From contig RAYM01000017.1 of assembly GCA_003611805.1 (NCBI GenBank), forward strand, positions 1-64,000: a stretch of DNA of 64,000 bases, written 5' to 3'. The position numbers were made by a program, and so were the translations under genes. The DNA is from a bacterium 1xD42-87. Its GTDB lineage: Bacteria; Bacillota; Clostridia; Lachnospirales; Lachnospiraceae. The notes under the pieces are model-generated. The model did no database searches and was not told the DNA's origin. It saw nothing but the letters and a program-made list of their open reading frames with translations. Below are positions 26,093 through 34,878 of the stretch, piece after piece (positions within the stretch are counted from its first letter, which is position 1; each line of letters opens with the position of its first letter).

Positions 26093-26656
26093 TTATCTTG
26101 CTGCGTCTGATGCACCATAAGCAAAACTTACAATTGTAGCATTGCTGTATTTCTCAAATGCGGCATAATAATCTTCTTCTGAAATTGTTTTTGTTTCATT
26201 CTCCTTTGTCATGGTATAAGCAGCGTTTCCGTTTTCATCAAATTGTTCGTTAATTACTTCTGCCAACTTAAGTGTACCGGATTTCTCAACCTCAAAACGC
26301 TGCATAGCGTGACCGGAAGCCGTATAGATGCCTGTTTCATCATAGGATATAGGATATGCTGTTCCCATACTCTCTATCGATCCTATGTTTTTAACTTCTT
26401 TGTCTACCAAATAATACACATCACAATCAAGTGCCGCCTGTTTTCCTGTACCTTCATCATACACCTGTGATGTAACAAGTAAAACCGGCAAAGGGGCATT
26501 CGTATCAATCGTTACAAAAAGCTCATTGTCCTCCAATCCTCCAATGGTTTCCCCGTAAATGTCAGCGTTATCTTTACTTTCTTTCCCACACGCACATAGC
26601 GAAAAGATGAGCACACATAAAACGAAACATGAAACAACCTTTTTTGTCTTATACAT
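26093..26656 (-). CDS. Lipoprotein of unknown function
   Basis: A 187-residue exported lipoprotein with lipobox SLCACGKES. The mature part is acidic and mainly beta in appearance (ELFVTIDTNAPLPVLLVTSQVY, ALDCDVYYLVDKEVKNIG). I do not recognise a family. It begins 5 bases after the XRE regulator gene, so the two form one unit; regulator plus lipoprotein suggests an envelope-sensing pair. Confidence 0.8.
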   Translation of the reverse strand: MYKTKKVVSCFVLCVLIFSLCACGKESKDNADIYGETIGGLEDNELFVTIDTNAPLPVLLVTSQVYDEGTGKQAALDCDVYYLVDKEVKNIGSIESMGTAYPISYDETGIYTASGHAMQRFEVEKSGTLKLAEVINEQFDENGNAAYTMTKENETKTISEEDYYAAFEKYSNATIVSFAYGASDAAR

Positions 26657-26661
26657 ATTTT

Positions 26662-27183
26662 TCAGTCTCCTTTTTTTCTATTTTCAATGACATAACTTAC
26701 AAACAGTACCAGTCCGATCGCACCGGTAATCATAGACGGAATCATTAATCGCATATAATCAACGGGAGCTTCTGCATATTGCCCTGTTGCAATATATCGG
26801 TACAGCATATACTGGGTACTGAGCGTTGTGCTTTGTAACGCAATCACATAGGCAAAATTTAATACGCTGACCATAACAAAAATCAATCCGCCAATGAGTA
26901 ACAGCGTCATTTTTCTGTTATGAAGATTTATTTTCATCAAATCTTCTAAAGTAATCTGTTCATCATTTCTGTTTGTCACACTTGTTTCCGCCTCCTTAAG
27001 CAAATCATCTAATGACACATGAAAAATCCTGCTTATTTTAACGATACTTTCTAAATCGGGAGAGGTGCTGTCTGACTCCCATTTGGAAATTGTCTGTCTG
27101 GACACGTCAATTTTCTCAGCTAATTGTTCCTGTGTCATTCCTGAAAGTTTTCTTAATTGGTTGAGTTTATTTCCAATTTTCAT
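26662..27183 (-). CDS. XRE-family regulator with a membrane-anchored C-terminus
   Basis: A 173-residue protein. The helix-turn-helix is at residues 8-60 (LRKLSGMTQEQLAEKIDVSR, then QTISKWESD, the standard XRE core). Two hydrophobic spans follow, MTLLLIGGLIFVMVSVLNF and PSMITGAIGLVLFVSYVI. The layout is that of a membrane-tethered DNA-binding protein that could respond to envelope signals. AGGAGGACAACG lies before the ATG. The 27184-27552 gap upstream contains only promoter-like A+T-rich DNA. Confidence 0.88.
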   Translation of the reverse strand: MKIGNKLNQLRKLSGMTQEQLAEKIDVSRQTISKWESDSTSPDLESIVKISRIFHVSLDDLLKEAETSVTNRNDEQITLEDLMKINLHNRKMTLLLIGGLIFVMVSVLNFAYVIALQSTTLSTQYMLYRYIATGQYAEAPVDYMRLMIPSMITGAIGLVLFVSYVIENRKKGD

Positions 27184-27552
27184 TTTCGTTGTCCTCCTAA
27201 TCGTGATTCTAAATGATTTTAGTTATTTTTTCTATCAACATATCTTTACATTTGCGCTCAACATGGCGACATTAGGGAAAAAACCGCAATTATCTCCGTT
27301 TCAGATTTAACCCATTCCAGAGATTTTCAAATTATAACATTTATTTTTGGTTTTTCCATTTCGATTTGGAAATGCGGGATTTATACCAGAATAGTGTGGT
27401 GCTGGCGGTCTATCTCTTGTTTTCGGTTTCTTGCTTCTTTACCGTACATGAACATTATATCAAGACTTATCGTTCAAGGTGATGGTGGAAATTTTAATTT
27501 TTCTGTGGTAAACTATTTTAATCAACATCTGTATACTAAGGTGGTGTAATAA

Positions 27553-28080
27553 ATGAAAATTGCACAGGCTACAAAGGACAATTTGACAGAGCTAATGTCT
27601 TTTTACAGTGTAATGTGTGATGTCCTTGGTGAAAAAAGTTTCCTGCCAAACGGGGATAAAGGTGGTTTTCCCTCGCAAGCAATGGTAGAGGAAGCTATCA
27701 AAGGCGGATGTCAATTTATCGGCATAGAAGATAATAAAATCGTTGCAGCATATATTCTAAACCATGATTGCGACAGAGCATATAATACAGTTCACTGGCA
27801 AATCAACGCCGCAAAAAATGAAGTAGTCATTATGCACGCACTTCGTGTTCTGCCGGATTATGGCGGGCGTGGATATTCAAAGCAGCTTGTCGAACATGCA
27901 ATCCAGACAGCAAGAAGCAGAGGCTGGAAAGCAATACGGTTAGACTGTCTGAAAGGGAACGATATACCTGTCAAAATGTATCAGTCATACGGTTTTAAAT
28001 ATGTGGATACTGTGGATATTACTTATGTCGATATAGGTATTCCCATGCCATTTCATCTTTACGAGCTTGTTTTGGGATAA
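27553..28080 (+). CDS. GNAT family N-acetyltransferase
   Basis: A 175-residue acyl-CoA-dependent acetyltransferase. The acetyl-CoA loop is ALRVLPDYGGRGYSKQLVEHA (Q/RxxGxG/A type), followed by AIRLDCLKGNDIPVKMYQS and YGFKYVDT, the usual C-terminal motif B. Substrate unknown. AAGGTGGTG gives the ribosome binding site. It is a single-gene unit on the element, closed by a terminator. Confidence 0.9.
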   Translation: MKIAQATKDNLTELMSFYSVMCDVLGEKSFLPNGDKGGFPSQAMVEEAIKGGCQFIGIEDNKIVAAYILNHDCDRAYNTVHWQINAAKNEVVIMHALRVLPDYGGRGYSKQLVEHAIQTARSRGWKAIRLDCLKGNDIPVKMYQSYGFKYVDTVDITYVDIGIPMPFHLYELVLG

Positions 28081-28097
28081 ACAGCTTAAGCGCAATC

Positions 28098-28127
28098 AGC
28101 AGTCATGCTCTCCGGCATGACCGCTTT
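28098..28127 (+). terminator. Terminator after the GNAT gene
   Basis: AGC A GTCATGC pairs with GCATGAC C GCT (10 pairs, one mismatch) around a short loop, followed by TTTT. Confidence 0.75.
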
Positions 28128-28286
28128 TCCATACTTTGCTATACAGAACAGGACGGCGTATGTTCTGCGGTATCTGCCGTCAATCACGTTATAGACATTC
28201 ATTCCCCACACCACCCAAAAACCGAGAACTGCCAAACAATGGGCATGTCATGTTTCCCTTTTCGTGGGGCAATACGACAGTTTTTC

Positions 28287-28379
28287 AAAAATGCCAAAAA
28301 TGAACACAAAAAAACAGGAAACCTTTTTAGGCTTTCCTGTCTTGGTGTGCCGTTCTATGTGGCGGCGGTTATTCGGTTT
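28287..28379 (+). repeat. Diverged 93-bp repeat, copy 2
   Basis: Partner of 25922-26014. Here the embedded frame stays open from ATG 28291 to about 28497 (MPKMNTKKQETFLGFPVLVC and a hydrophobic C-terminus), so it may be the less degraded version of a small element-borne gene. The remaining 28128-28479 gap shows no other gene. Confidence 0.65.
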
Positions 28380-28479
28380 TGGGGTATGGCTGTTCATCAA
28401 AGCGGGACTGGAACAGGGCAGCGATAAGCCGCCGTTTCATGTTGCCCTCGGTGTCCTTGTTTTGCTCATACTTACCTTC

Positions 28480-29025
28480 TTAAATTGCATTGGCTAAATC
28501 AGCCGCTTTTTGGCAGCCTTCGGTTTTGTCTATATCGCCAACATTTAATACGCCGGGAATTAAAACCGTGCCTACCATTTTCCATTTATTCAATGCCGCC
28601 ATACGCTCAATAGGAATACGAACGCCGTCCATGACGGACATATCATCTTCCTCACAACAGGTAATCAGCGCACATTCCTTTCCGGCAATATCCTTGCCGC
28701 CTACAACCATAGAAAAAATACGGTCAATGACACCTTTAATCTGCGCCGGGATAGAATACCAGTAGACAGGCATGGTAAATACGATAACGTCCGCTTCAAG
28801 AATTGCCGGTGCAATCGTGTTGAAATCATCATCAAAAGTACAGGCCTTTCCAGTGGAAAAACAGGTTTCGCACGCCCGGCAGCCGCCCACTTTTTTTAAT
28901 GCAGCGTCAAACCGTGTGATTGTGTGCCCCTTTGCTTCGGCTGCCTTGATGAAAGCGTCTGTCATAGCAAAGCTATTCCCGTTTTTCCGGGGGCTTCCCG
29001 TTATTACAACTATTTTTTTACTCAT
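28480..29025 (-). CDS. Flavodoxin-fold NAD(P)H-dependent reductase
   Basis: A 181-residue FMN-dependent oxidoreductase. GSPRKNGNSFAMTDAF is the FMN phosphate loop and TMPVYWYSIPAQIKGVIDR the second flavin-binding loop. The CRACETCFSTGKAC cluster is typical of the iron-sulfur flavoprotein-like or quinone-reductase branch. Divergent from an HxlR regulator, a common pairing for electrophile or quinone stress response. Start from ATG 29025 with AGGACATATTTT upstream. Confidence 0.9.
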   Translation of the reverse strand: MSKKIVVITGSPRKNGNSFAMTDAFIKAAEAKGHTITRFDAALKKVGGCRACETCFSTGKACTFDDDFNTIAPAILEADVIVFTMPVYWYSIPAQIKGVIDRIFSMVVGGKDIAGKECALITCCEEDDMSVMDGVRIPIERMAALNKWKMVGTVLIPGVLNVGDIDKTEGCQKAADLANAI

Positions 29026-29169
29026 AAAATATGTCCTCCAATTCTGTGAGATTGACTTTCTCTGCTTCTGATATTATAATCCTAGCAAGAATTGAAACAA
29101 AGTCAAGTACGCACATAAAAGTACGATACTTACAATAAAGTTATATACTTACCCAAAGGAGAGCGTAAA

Positions 29170-29502
29170 ATGAGTAAACGCTGCATTTCAAATGAATGTC
29201 TTGAAACAACAGGTTTCAGCTATACTTTGTCATTAATCAATGGCAAATATAAAATGACTATTTTGTATACTCTAATGGAGTTCGGAGTCGTTCGCTTTAA
29301 CGAAATGAAAAAATATATCAGTGAAATTTCGTACAAGACTTTAAGCTCCACTTTAAAAGAATTAGAAGCAGACCAATTAGTGCATAGAAAAGAATATCCA
29401 CAAATCCCGCCAAAGGTAGAATATAGTTTAACAGAGCGTGGAAAATCTTTAATTCCTATTTTAGACGGAATGTGTGAATGGGGTGATAAAAACAGGTTAT
29501 AA
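29170..29502 (+). CDS. HxlR-type winged-helix regulator
   Basis: A 110-residue HxlR-family protein with FSYTLSLINGKYKMTILYTL, FNEMKKYISEISYKTLSSTL, KELEADQLVHRKEY and VEYSLTERGKSL, the family's conserved run. Cysteines 5 and 10 near the N-terminus could act as redox sensors, as in YodB/HypR; that is inference. CAAAGGAGAG precedes the ATG. The divergent flavodoxin gene is the probable target; an imperfect AGTAC-containing dyad lies between them (about 29106-29133). Confidence 0.9.
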   Translation: MSKRCISNECLETTGFSYTLSLINGKYKMTILYTLMEFGVVRFNEMKKYISEISYKTLSSTLKELEADQLVHRKEYPQIPPKVEYSLTERGKSLIPILDGMCEWGDKNRL

Positions 29503-29594
29503 ATTGGGAATGCTGGCAAGCAAAAAAGGATAGCTAATTGGTAAATGGCGCACTAGATGCCCTGCACGTTCCATCACCTATATTTTTCCCATGA

Positions 29595-32090
29595 TCATTC
29601 AACCGCTTCAATAGAATCCACGATACTTAATTTTGTAATCTTCCACAACGGAATACACGTTGCTAACAAACAGGCGCAAATCGAAAGAAACGTCGCCTCT
29701 GCAATCGGAATAATGGGAACAGCAGACAACTGAATAGTATCTGTCTTTGCAGCCTCTACAAAAATCGTACAAATATATCCAGCTATGCTTCCGATTAGCG
29801 CCGCAAATAAGCCATAATAAGCTCCTTCCCATAAAAATACACTATATAAGCCTTCTGCACTCATACCAATGGCCCGATGCATACCAATTTCTGCAATACG
29901 AGTATGGATATTGGTATAAACCGTGTTGATGATATTCAACAAACCGATTATTGCAACAAACAGAATCAGTCCCCATGCCAACAGCCGAATCTGCTCGAAA
30001 CTCTCTGCCTCCTGACGATCTGCCTGCTCGTAGGATAAAACGGTACTGCCAGGAATCCGTTGGGACAAACTCTCTAATACTTTGTCAAATGCACTCCGGT
30101 CAGCATCTGATGATAGGATTGGCCTCAGTTCTGCATAAGTCTCGATTCCAGTAAGTTGGGGGTACAGACGGTCACTAACCAGGACTTGGATGCCGTTTGT
30201 AAATCCGTTGTTTCCTACGCTAAAATAGGTGTCATACCCATTAAGCGATAACAATACCGGAAATTCTTTTCCTGCAACAGCGATATTTGTGCCTGCCTCG
30301 ATTTGAGTGGTGCCGATCTGTTCCTCTCCAACCTGCATGGGAATTGGATTTCGTATCACACAGCCTTCCCCGGCTTTCAACTGCTCCATCTGTTCCGGAG
30401 CTAGACGCTGTGCGAACGCATCCTCTATCCAACAGTCATTCAAGCCAACGATTTGCAAGCATTCACCGATACCCAAAGTAATGCTGGTTTCTATGCCGAT
30501 GGGGAGGTACTGTTCATCCAGGTCGTAGAGCGAAAACTGTTCTGCTGCCACGGCGAACACATTTTTATCCGCCTCCAATGCGGCAAGTTCGCCGGAAGAA
30601 ATGCCGCCGTATTCATTCACAACCGAGTAGTCTCCAAGATGATCCGGCATCGCGGAAGAAGCATCCAGCAAAGAACTGAAACTCTGTAGTGCAATAAAGA
30701 CCGTAATGCTCATGACCAAGGACAAAATCGTAATTGCTGTGCGTCCACGGTTGCGTTTTAGATTCAGCCAGGCATAAAGCGCCTCGTAATTACGAATTTT
30801 TTTCGTTTTCCGATTTCTCCGTTTGATCTTGATATTTCGCCCCGCCATGGCCACGGTGGGGGATACCTTTGCGGCATATCTAGCAGCAGGGATAGCCGCT
30901 ATAAGCGCAAAAAACAATGTAATGAACGCACTTACCAGCAGAAAAATACCGTTGCCAGAGCTGCTTTCTGCAATCAGGAGGTTTAATTCATTCCTGTTCT
31001 GCACCAAAAAAATTTCCGGAGAAACAAAACTGGTTGCGGCAGTCAAGATGCCTTTGGCTGACAAAGTTCCCAGCAGAAGTCCAATCGGAATACCAATCAT
31101 ACAGAGCAAAAGCACTTGGGCCGTCACAAGAAAATAAAGCTGTCGTTTCTCTCCACCAATGGCCCGCAAAGTACCATACTGCCTGATCCGTTGGGACACT
31201 GCAATTTTCATAATATTATAGATCACCAATCCCGCCGCTGCCAGCAGCAACAGTCCGACCATGATCCCCGCTGCCAGCATAAGGGAGAAGCCTCGGCCGG
31301 ATGTGTCGGACCAACCAGAATCATAGCGGATACCCAAAGCATCCAGGTAGGGAACATTATATAGAGTATCCAATTCATGGACACCCAGCGTAGAAATCAA
31401 GTCATTCACAGTCTCCTGAAACGTACTTTTATTGACCATCCGAATATCCACATTATAGTATAGATAGTTTTTCGGCAACAGGGATGCCGCCGTTCCCTTG
31501 CCCACCACGCCAGTGACGCCGCCAAAGGTATAGTTCAGATAATTGCTTTCCAGTATCCCTACCAACAAAAAATCCGCCATAAAATCATAAGAAGAAATCT
31601 CAATTCCGTGGCGGAGTGGCTTTGACAGCGGGAGCGAAACAAGTTCTCCCAAACTGCCCACAAGACCAAGGTGTTGCAGCACATCCTCCGGCAACGCTAT
31701 TTCCATAGGCGCTTCCGGTAATCTGCCTTCTTTTAGCCGGGAGACCGTTGGATAAATTGCGACAACATCTTCCTGATATTCGTTCAGTCCCAACGAAAGG
31801 GACGGATTAAGCGCCGTTGTTCCCAAGGTGACATAGTTTCCAACAAAAGACAATCGCGGGTCATTTTGCAAAGCTGCAACCTGTTCCTGATTCATCTGTA
31901 AAAATGTTACATAGCGATTGCCACCCAAAGTAATGGCCTGCTGCTGGCGCATGGCGGACAGAACCCCGGCAGATTGCCCGATCACCGCCGTCATCATGGT
32001 TGAAAGGATAATGGCAGTCAAAATCAGAATAGAAGTGATTTTCTGCGCCCCTGTCTCTTTGAGCGCCAGTGTGCGATAAGATTTCATCAT
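29595..32090 (-). CDS. ABC transporter permease with two FtsX domains
   Basis: An 831-residue membrane protein of the COG0577 type. The first half has an N-terminal span, a large extracellular domain and three spans with RIRQYGTLRAIGGEKRQLYF. The second half repeats the plan, ending with IAEIGMHRAIGMSAEGLYSV and PLWKITKLSIVDSIEAVE. The paired FtsX units suit a dimer-like pump with one ATPase, such as antimicrobial-peptide export or removal systems. Its start overlaps the ATPase stop by 4 bases. It is encoded beside a two-component system, as in peptide-antibiotic resistance modules. Confidence 0.92.
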   Translation of the reverse strand: MMKSYRTLALKETGAQKITSILILTAIILSTMMTAVIGQSAGVLSAMRQQQAITLGGNRYVTFLQMNQEQVAALQNDPRLSFVGNYVTLGTTALNPSLSLGLNEYQEDVVAIYPTVSRLKEGRLPEAPMEIALPEDVLQHLGLVGSLGELVSLPLSKPLRHGIEISSYDFMADFLLVGILESNYLNYTFGGVTGVVGKGTAASLLPKNYLYYNVDIRMVNKSTFQETVNDLISTLGVHELDTLYNVPYLDALGIRYDSGWSDTSGRGFSLMLAAGIMVGLLLLAAAGLVIYNIMKIAVSQRIRQYGTLRAIGGEKRQLYFLVTAQVLLLCMIGIPIGLLLGTLSAKGILTAATSFVSPEIFLVQNRNELNLLIAESSSGNGIFLLVSAFITLFFALIAAIPAARYAAKVSPTVAMAGRNIKIKRRNRKTKKIRNYEALYAWLNLKRNRGRTAITILSLVMSITVFIALQSFSSLLDASSAMPDHLGDYSVVNEYGGISSGELAALEADKNVFAVAAEQFSLYDLDEQYLPIGIETSITLGIGECLQIVGLNDCWIEDAFAQRLAPEQMEQLKAGEGCVIRNPIPMQVGEEQIGTTQIEAGTNIAVAGKEFPVLLSLNGYDTYFSVGNNGFTNGIQVLVSDRLYPQLTGIETYAELRPILSSDADRSAFDKVLESLSQRIPGSTVLSYEQADRQEAESFEQIRLLAWGLILFVAIIGLLNIINTVYTNIHTRIAEIGMHRAIGMSAEGLYSVFLWEGAYYGLFAALIGSIAGYICTIFVEAAKTDTIQLSAVPIIPIAEATFLSICACLLATCIPLWKITKLSIVDSIEAVE

Positions 32091-32758
32091 GCTTTCACCT
32101 CCGAAAGAACACCGTCCACGATCACAAATTGTCTGTCAGCCATCTGTGCCACCCGGCGGTCATGTGTAATGATAACTAATTTTGTACCCGTCTTTTCCCA
32201 GATGTTTTCAAGCATCTTCATAACCTCGCTGCCGCTTTTGCTATCCAAGTTTCCTGTCGGCTCATCTGCAAAGATAATATCCGGCTTTGCAATCAAGGCA
32301 CGCGCAATCGCAACACGCTGCTGCTGCCCTCCGGACAGTTCGTGCGGCAGGTGTTCCAGACGGTCACTGATACCTAACAATTCTGCAAGCTGCATCAGAT
32401 AAGCTTCATCTGGCTGCCTTCTGTCGAGGAGCAGGGGCATGATGATATTTTCTTTTGCCGTCAGAACAGGCAGAAGATTATACTGCTGAAAAACAAAACC
32501 AATGCGCCTTCGACGAAACGCCGACAATTCCTTATCACTAAAACCGTAAATATCCCTGCCATCATAGGTCAGGCTGCCGGAAGTCGGTCTGTCTAGCCCG
32601 GATAAGAGATGGAGCAGGGTGCTTTTGCCACTTCCTGATGGCCCCATAATGGATATAAAATCGTTTATGGCAATTTCCAAATTGACCTTATCCAGAGCTG
32701 CCACCCGGTTCTCTCCAACTCCATAAATTTTGGACAATTCCCTGGCTTCAATTTTCAT
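32087..32758 (-). CDS. ABC transporter ATP-binding protein
   Basis: A 223-residue ATPase of the LolD/MacB/BceA type. Walker A GPSGSGKST, Q-loop FVFQQYNLLPVLTA, signature LSGGQQQR, Walker B IIFADEPTGNLDS and switch His in VIITHDRR. It works with the FtsX permease encoded directly after it. AGGAGGTTTTTATT precedes the ATG. Confidence 0.95.
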   Translation of the reverse strand: MKIEARELSKIYGVGENRVAALDKVNLEIAINDFISIMGPSGSGKSTLLHLLSGLDRPTSGSLTYDGRDIYGFSDKELSAFRRRRIGFVFQQYNLLPVLTAKENIIMPLLLDRRQPDEAYLMQLAELLGISDRLEHLPHELSGGQQQRVAIARALIAKPDIIFADEPTGNLDSKSGSEVMKMLENIWEKTGTKLVIITHDRRVAQMADRQFVIVDGVLSEVKA

Positions 32759-32799
32759 AATAAAAACCTCCTATCATTGATTAAGGAGAGTTTATATGA

Positions 32800-32821
32800 T
32801 AAATCTCAAGAAACGCTCAAG
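32800..32821 (-). promoter_or_regulatory. Direct-repeat operator before the ABC genes
   Basis: On the minus strand two CTTGAG half-sites lie 11 bases apart (CTTGAGCGTTT, CTTGAGATTTA). 18 of 22 bases match the site at 34626-34647 before the response regulator gene. The 11-bp period is that of OmpR-type regulators. TTGAGC, 18 bases, TATAAA may be the overlapping promoter. It overlaps the 3' end of the kinase gene. Confidence 0.75.
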
Positions 32822-33926
32822 ATTTGAAATCTATTTGAAAAAATGCCGTTGCCATCGCACCTTTTCCATCTACATTTTCGAGTTTTAAAAAACCGCCATG
32901 CTTTATACAGAGTATTCCGCTGCTATACAACCCCATGCCAAAATGTGCTGTATCCTCGTTTCGTTTTCCAAAAGGTTTCGGTCCGTCTTGCACTAATTCC
33001 GCAGGATAGCCGGAACCGTCATCTATGACGGAAAGGGATAAAAAATCTTTATTTTCCACAATTTGTATTTGAATTTTACTTCGTGAAAAACGAGCCGCAT
33101 TGTTAATTAAATTCTCTGCAACAGTCAAAAACATTCCATGGTCTAATTTTACAGAACCCTTATCGGGAGCAGATATTGACATACATAGCTCTGGGGCAAA
33201 TAGTTTTACGGTATCCGCCAGCTCTGCCCATAACACGGTGTAGGTACACTCACTAATTCGCACCGGCATTTGTTCAAGCCTCTGAATACTGCTCATTGCT
33301 TCCACATATTGCTCAATGCGCAGGGTATAACTTTCCAGCCGTTCAAGCGCCTGATCGTCTGCTATTCCCTGCTTCAGCAGCTTTACGGTTCCTTTTATAA
33401 CTGTGACGGGATTGCGTAAATCGTGGGAGAAAGCTGCATTTAACCGTTTCCGCTCCTCGGCCTGCCTCCATAACTCCTGATTTGTTTTCAGAAGTTCAAG
33501 CCGCATCGTTTCAAAAGCTGTGCAGATTTGACCGAGTTCATCTGCCGATACGGCCGAAATAGAAAAGTTGAGATCATTTGCCCTGATATGCGCCGTACCA
33601 TCCCGCAATAGTTCAATCGGTTCTTTTAGCTTAATATGGTAAAATAAGCTGCCGGCAGTTCCCAAACCCACCAGTGGGAATACGGCACAGGAAAAAATCT
33701 CAAGCAAGGACATCAGGGATAACATGTGTTGCTGTTCTGCAGTAACAGGTTCCATTCTCGTTACTGCCCCGTCAAGTGACAAAGAAATTCCGCTGGCAGG
33801 ATAGTCTTCCCTGATTGCGCCGCAGCCTAAAAACACCAGAATTATAAGAACGAGCGAAACAAAAACACATCCTACAGACAGAAGAAAGAACGACTTCTTC
33901 AAACTCATATTTTTCAGCCATTCCAT
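32817..33926 (-). CDS. Sensor histidine kinase
   Basis: A 369-residue membrane kinase. First span at about residues 12-34, a short extracellular loop of about 35 residues, second span at about 70-95, HAMP (to about 145), then H168 in NAAFSHDLRNPVTVIKG, N-box NLINNAARFS, G1 DDGSGYPAE and G2 FGMGLYSSG. The short sensor loop resembles intramembrane-sensing kinases of antibiotic-peptide detoxification modules, which read transporter activity rather than ligand. Its start overlaps the response regulator gene by 13 bases. Confidence 0.93.
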   Translation of the reverse strand: MEWLKNMSLKKSFFLLSVGCVFVSLVLIILVFLGCGAIREDYPASGISLSLDGAVTRMEPVTAEQQHMLSLMSLLEIFSCAVFPLVGLGTAGSLFYHIKLKEPIELLRDGTAHIRANDLNFSISAVSADELGQICTAFETMRLELLKTNQELWRQAEERKRLNAAFSHDLRNPVTVIKGTVKLLKQGIADDQALERLESYTLRIEQYVEAMSSIQRLEQMPVRISECTYTVLWAELADTVKLFAPELCMSISAPDKGSVKLDHGMFLTVAENLINNAARFSRSKIQIQIVENKDFLSLSVIDDGSGYPAELVQDGPKPFGKRNEDTAHFGMGLYSSGILCIKHGGFLKLENVDGKGAMATAFFQIDFKS

Positions 33927-34588
33927 TTATAACCACACCCCCAAACGGTTTCGATGTAACTGTGGAGCGTATGTGCCGTCAACTTTGCCCGAATCTTCCT
34001 AATATGCTCCATAACAGTATCACTGTTCCCATCCCCATCTATTCCCCACACAGTTTCATAAATCCGTTCCCTATCAAATACCTGTCCGGGATTAAGGGAC
34101 AATAATTCAACAATATCAAATTCCCGTTTTGACATGGAAACAGACTCACCATTTATGGCGATTGTCCGTGCCGCATAATCAATCGTTATTTCTCCAAAAA
34201 AGCGTACAGCTCTGTTGTATTGCCGACGCTGTTCCCGCCGCAGATGGGCTGCAACCCTTGCCCCCAACTCATCTAAATCAAAAGGCTTGACGATATAATC
34301 GTCCGCACCTGCCTGAAATCCAATAATCTTATCGGCAGACTCTATCCGTGCCGTCAGAAAAAGTATAGGGTAGGTAATAAATTCCCGTATCCGCTGGCAG
34401 ACAGCAAGTCCGTCCATTTCTGGCATATTGATGTCAAGTAACACAATATCAGGATCACAAACTGCCTGTTTCAGTGCTTCCATGCCATTGTAAGCCGTGT
34501 AAACTTGAAAAGACTGCCTTTCAAAATGACTTTTCAGCATATCCACGATACCTTTTTCATCATCCACAATCAAAATTTTTTCACGCAT
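33914..34588 (-). CDS. OmpR-family response regulator
   Basis: A 224-residue two-domain regulator. The receiver has D52 in VLLDINMPEMDG, the acidic pair DD near residue 10, T in FLTAR and K in VKPFDLDEL. The winged helix has MSKREFDIVELLSLNPGQ and HIRKIRAKL, ending in GCGYKWNG. It should bind the TTGAG direct repeats in front of its own gene and of the ABC genes. Confidence 0.95.
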   Translation of the reverse strand: MREKILIVDDEKGIVDMLKSHFERQSFQVYTAYNGMEALKQAVCDPDIVLLDINMPEMDGLAVCQRIREFITYPILFLTARIESADKIIGFQAGADDYIVKPFDLDELGARVAAHLRREQRRQYNRAVRFFGEITIDYAARTIAINGESVSMSKREFDIVELLSLNPGQVFDRERIYETVWGIDGDGNSDTVMEHIRKIRAKLTAHTLHSYIETVWGCGYKWNG

Positions 34589-34812
34589 GCAAAGAGCTCC
34601 TCTCGTGAAAATATATTATACCATGTAAATCTCAAAAATTTCTCAAGCTTTTTAATTATAGTTTCCCACAGTCCCATGAACGTCCTGCTGTCCGTAAAAG
34701 TTTCATCTTCCTCAAAACCATGCGGCAGTTTATAATATTTCAGCATCACGAAACCGTATCTGCCAACATCAGCCATTACAATATCTGCCATCTCATACAG
34801 TTGGGCAGCCAA
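34570..34812 (-). CDS. Possible small protein upstream of the response regulator
   Basis: An 80-codon frame, MAAQLYEMADIVMADVGRYG at the start, then KYYKLPHGFEEDETFTD and GLWETIIKKLEKF. Composition looks like a real soluble protein up to about residue 60, after which it crosses the operator and promoter and overlaps the response regulator gene by 19 bases. It may be the remnant of an element-borne gene cut by the arrival of the transporter module. I do not recognise it. Confidence 0.4.
   Translation of the reverse strand: MAAQLYEMADIVMADVGRYGFVMLKYYKLPHGFEEDETFTDSRTFMGLWETIIKKLEKFLRFTWYNIFSREELFACVKKF
34626..34647 (-). promoter_or_regulatory. Direct-repeat operator before the two-component system
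   Basis: On the minus strand CTTGAGAAATT, TTTGAGATTTA, an 11-bp direct repeat, followed by TATAAT-like sequence (GGTATAAT) nearer the gene. Near copy of the site at 32800-32821, indicating autoregulation. Confidence 0.75.
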
Positions 34813-34857
34813 CTCTTCAAAAACCAGTATGGCATATTACTTGTCTTTTGCTACTTT

Positions 34858-34878
34858 CCGCAAGTTACCGCTGCCGTG
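34858..34878 (-). other. attR: right attachment site of the element
   Basis: Arm at 34858-34871 (complement of the left arm), five bases TGCCG, then core TG at 34877-34878 and host sequence GGGGAATGAAG. Confidence 0.85.

Larger units (their letters stand above)
23735..34878. mobile_element. 11.1-kb serine-recombinase integrative element in pdaB
   Basis: The element is bounded by a 2-bp TG direct repeat (23735-23736 and 34877-34878). Five bases inside each core lie perfectly complementary 14-bp arms: GCGGTAACTTGCGG (23742-23755) and its complement (34858-34871). Excision at the core re-creates the codons GCA TGG GGG AAT, that is AAWGN, in the deacetylase. It carries a large serine recombinase at its left end and cargo genes for regulation, stress and transport. 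I see no relaxase, coupling protein or replication gene, so it is probably a non-conjugative element moved by its own recombinase. It is visibly richer in A+T than its flanks. Confidence 0.92.
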
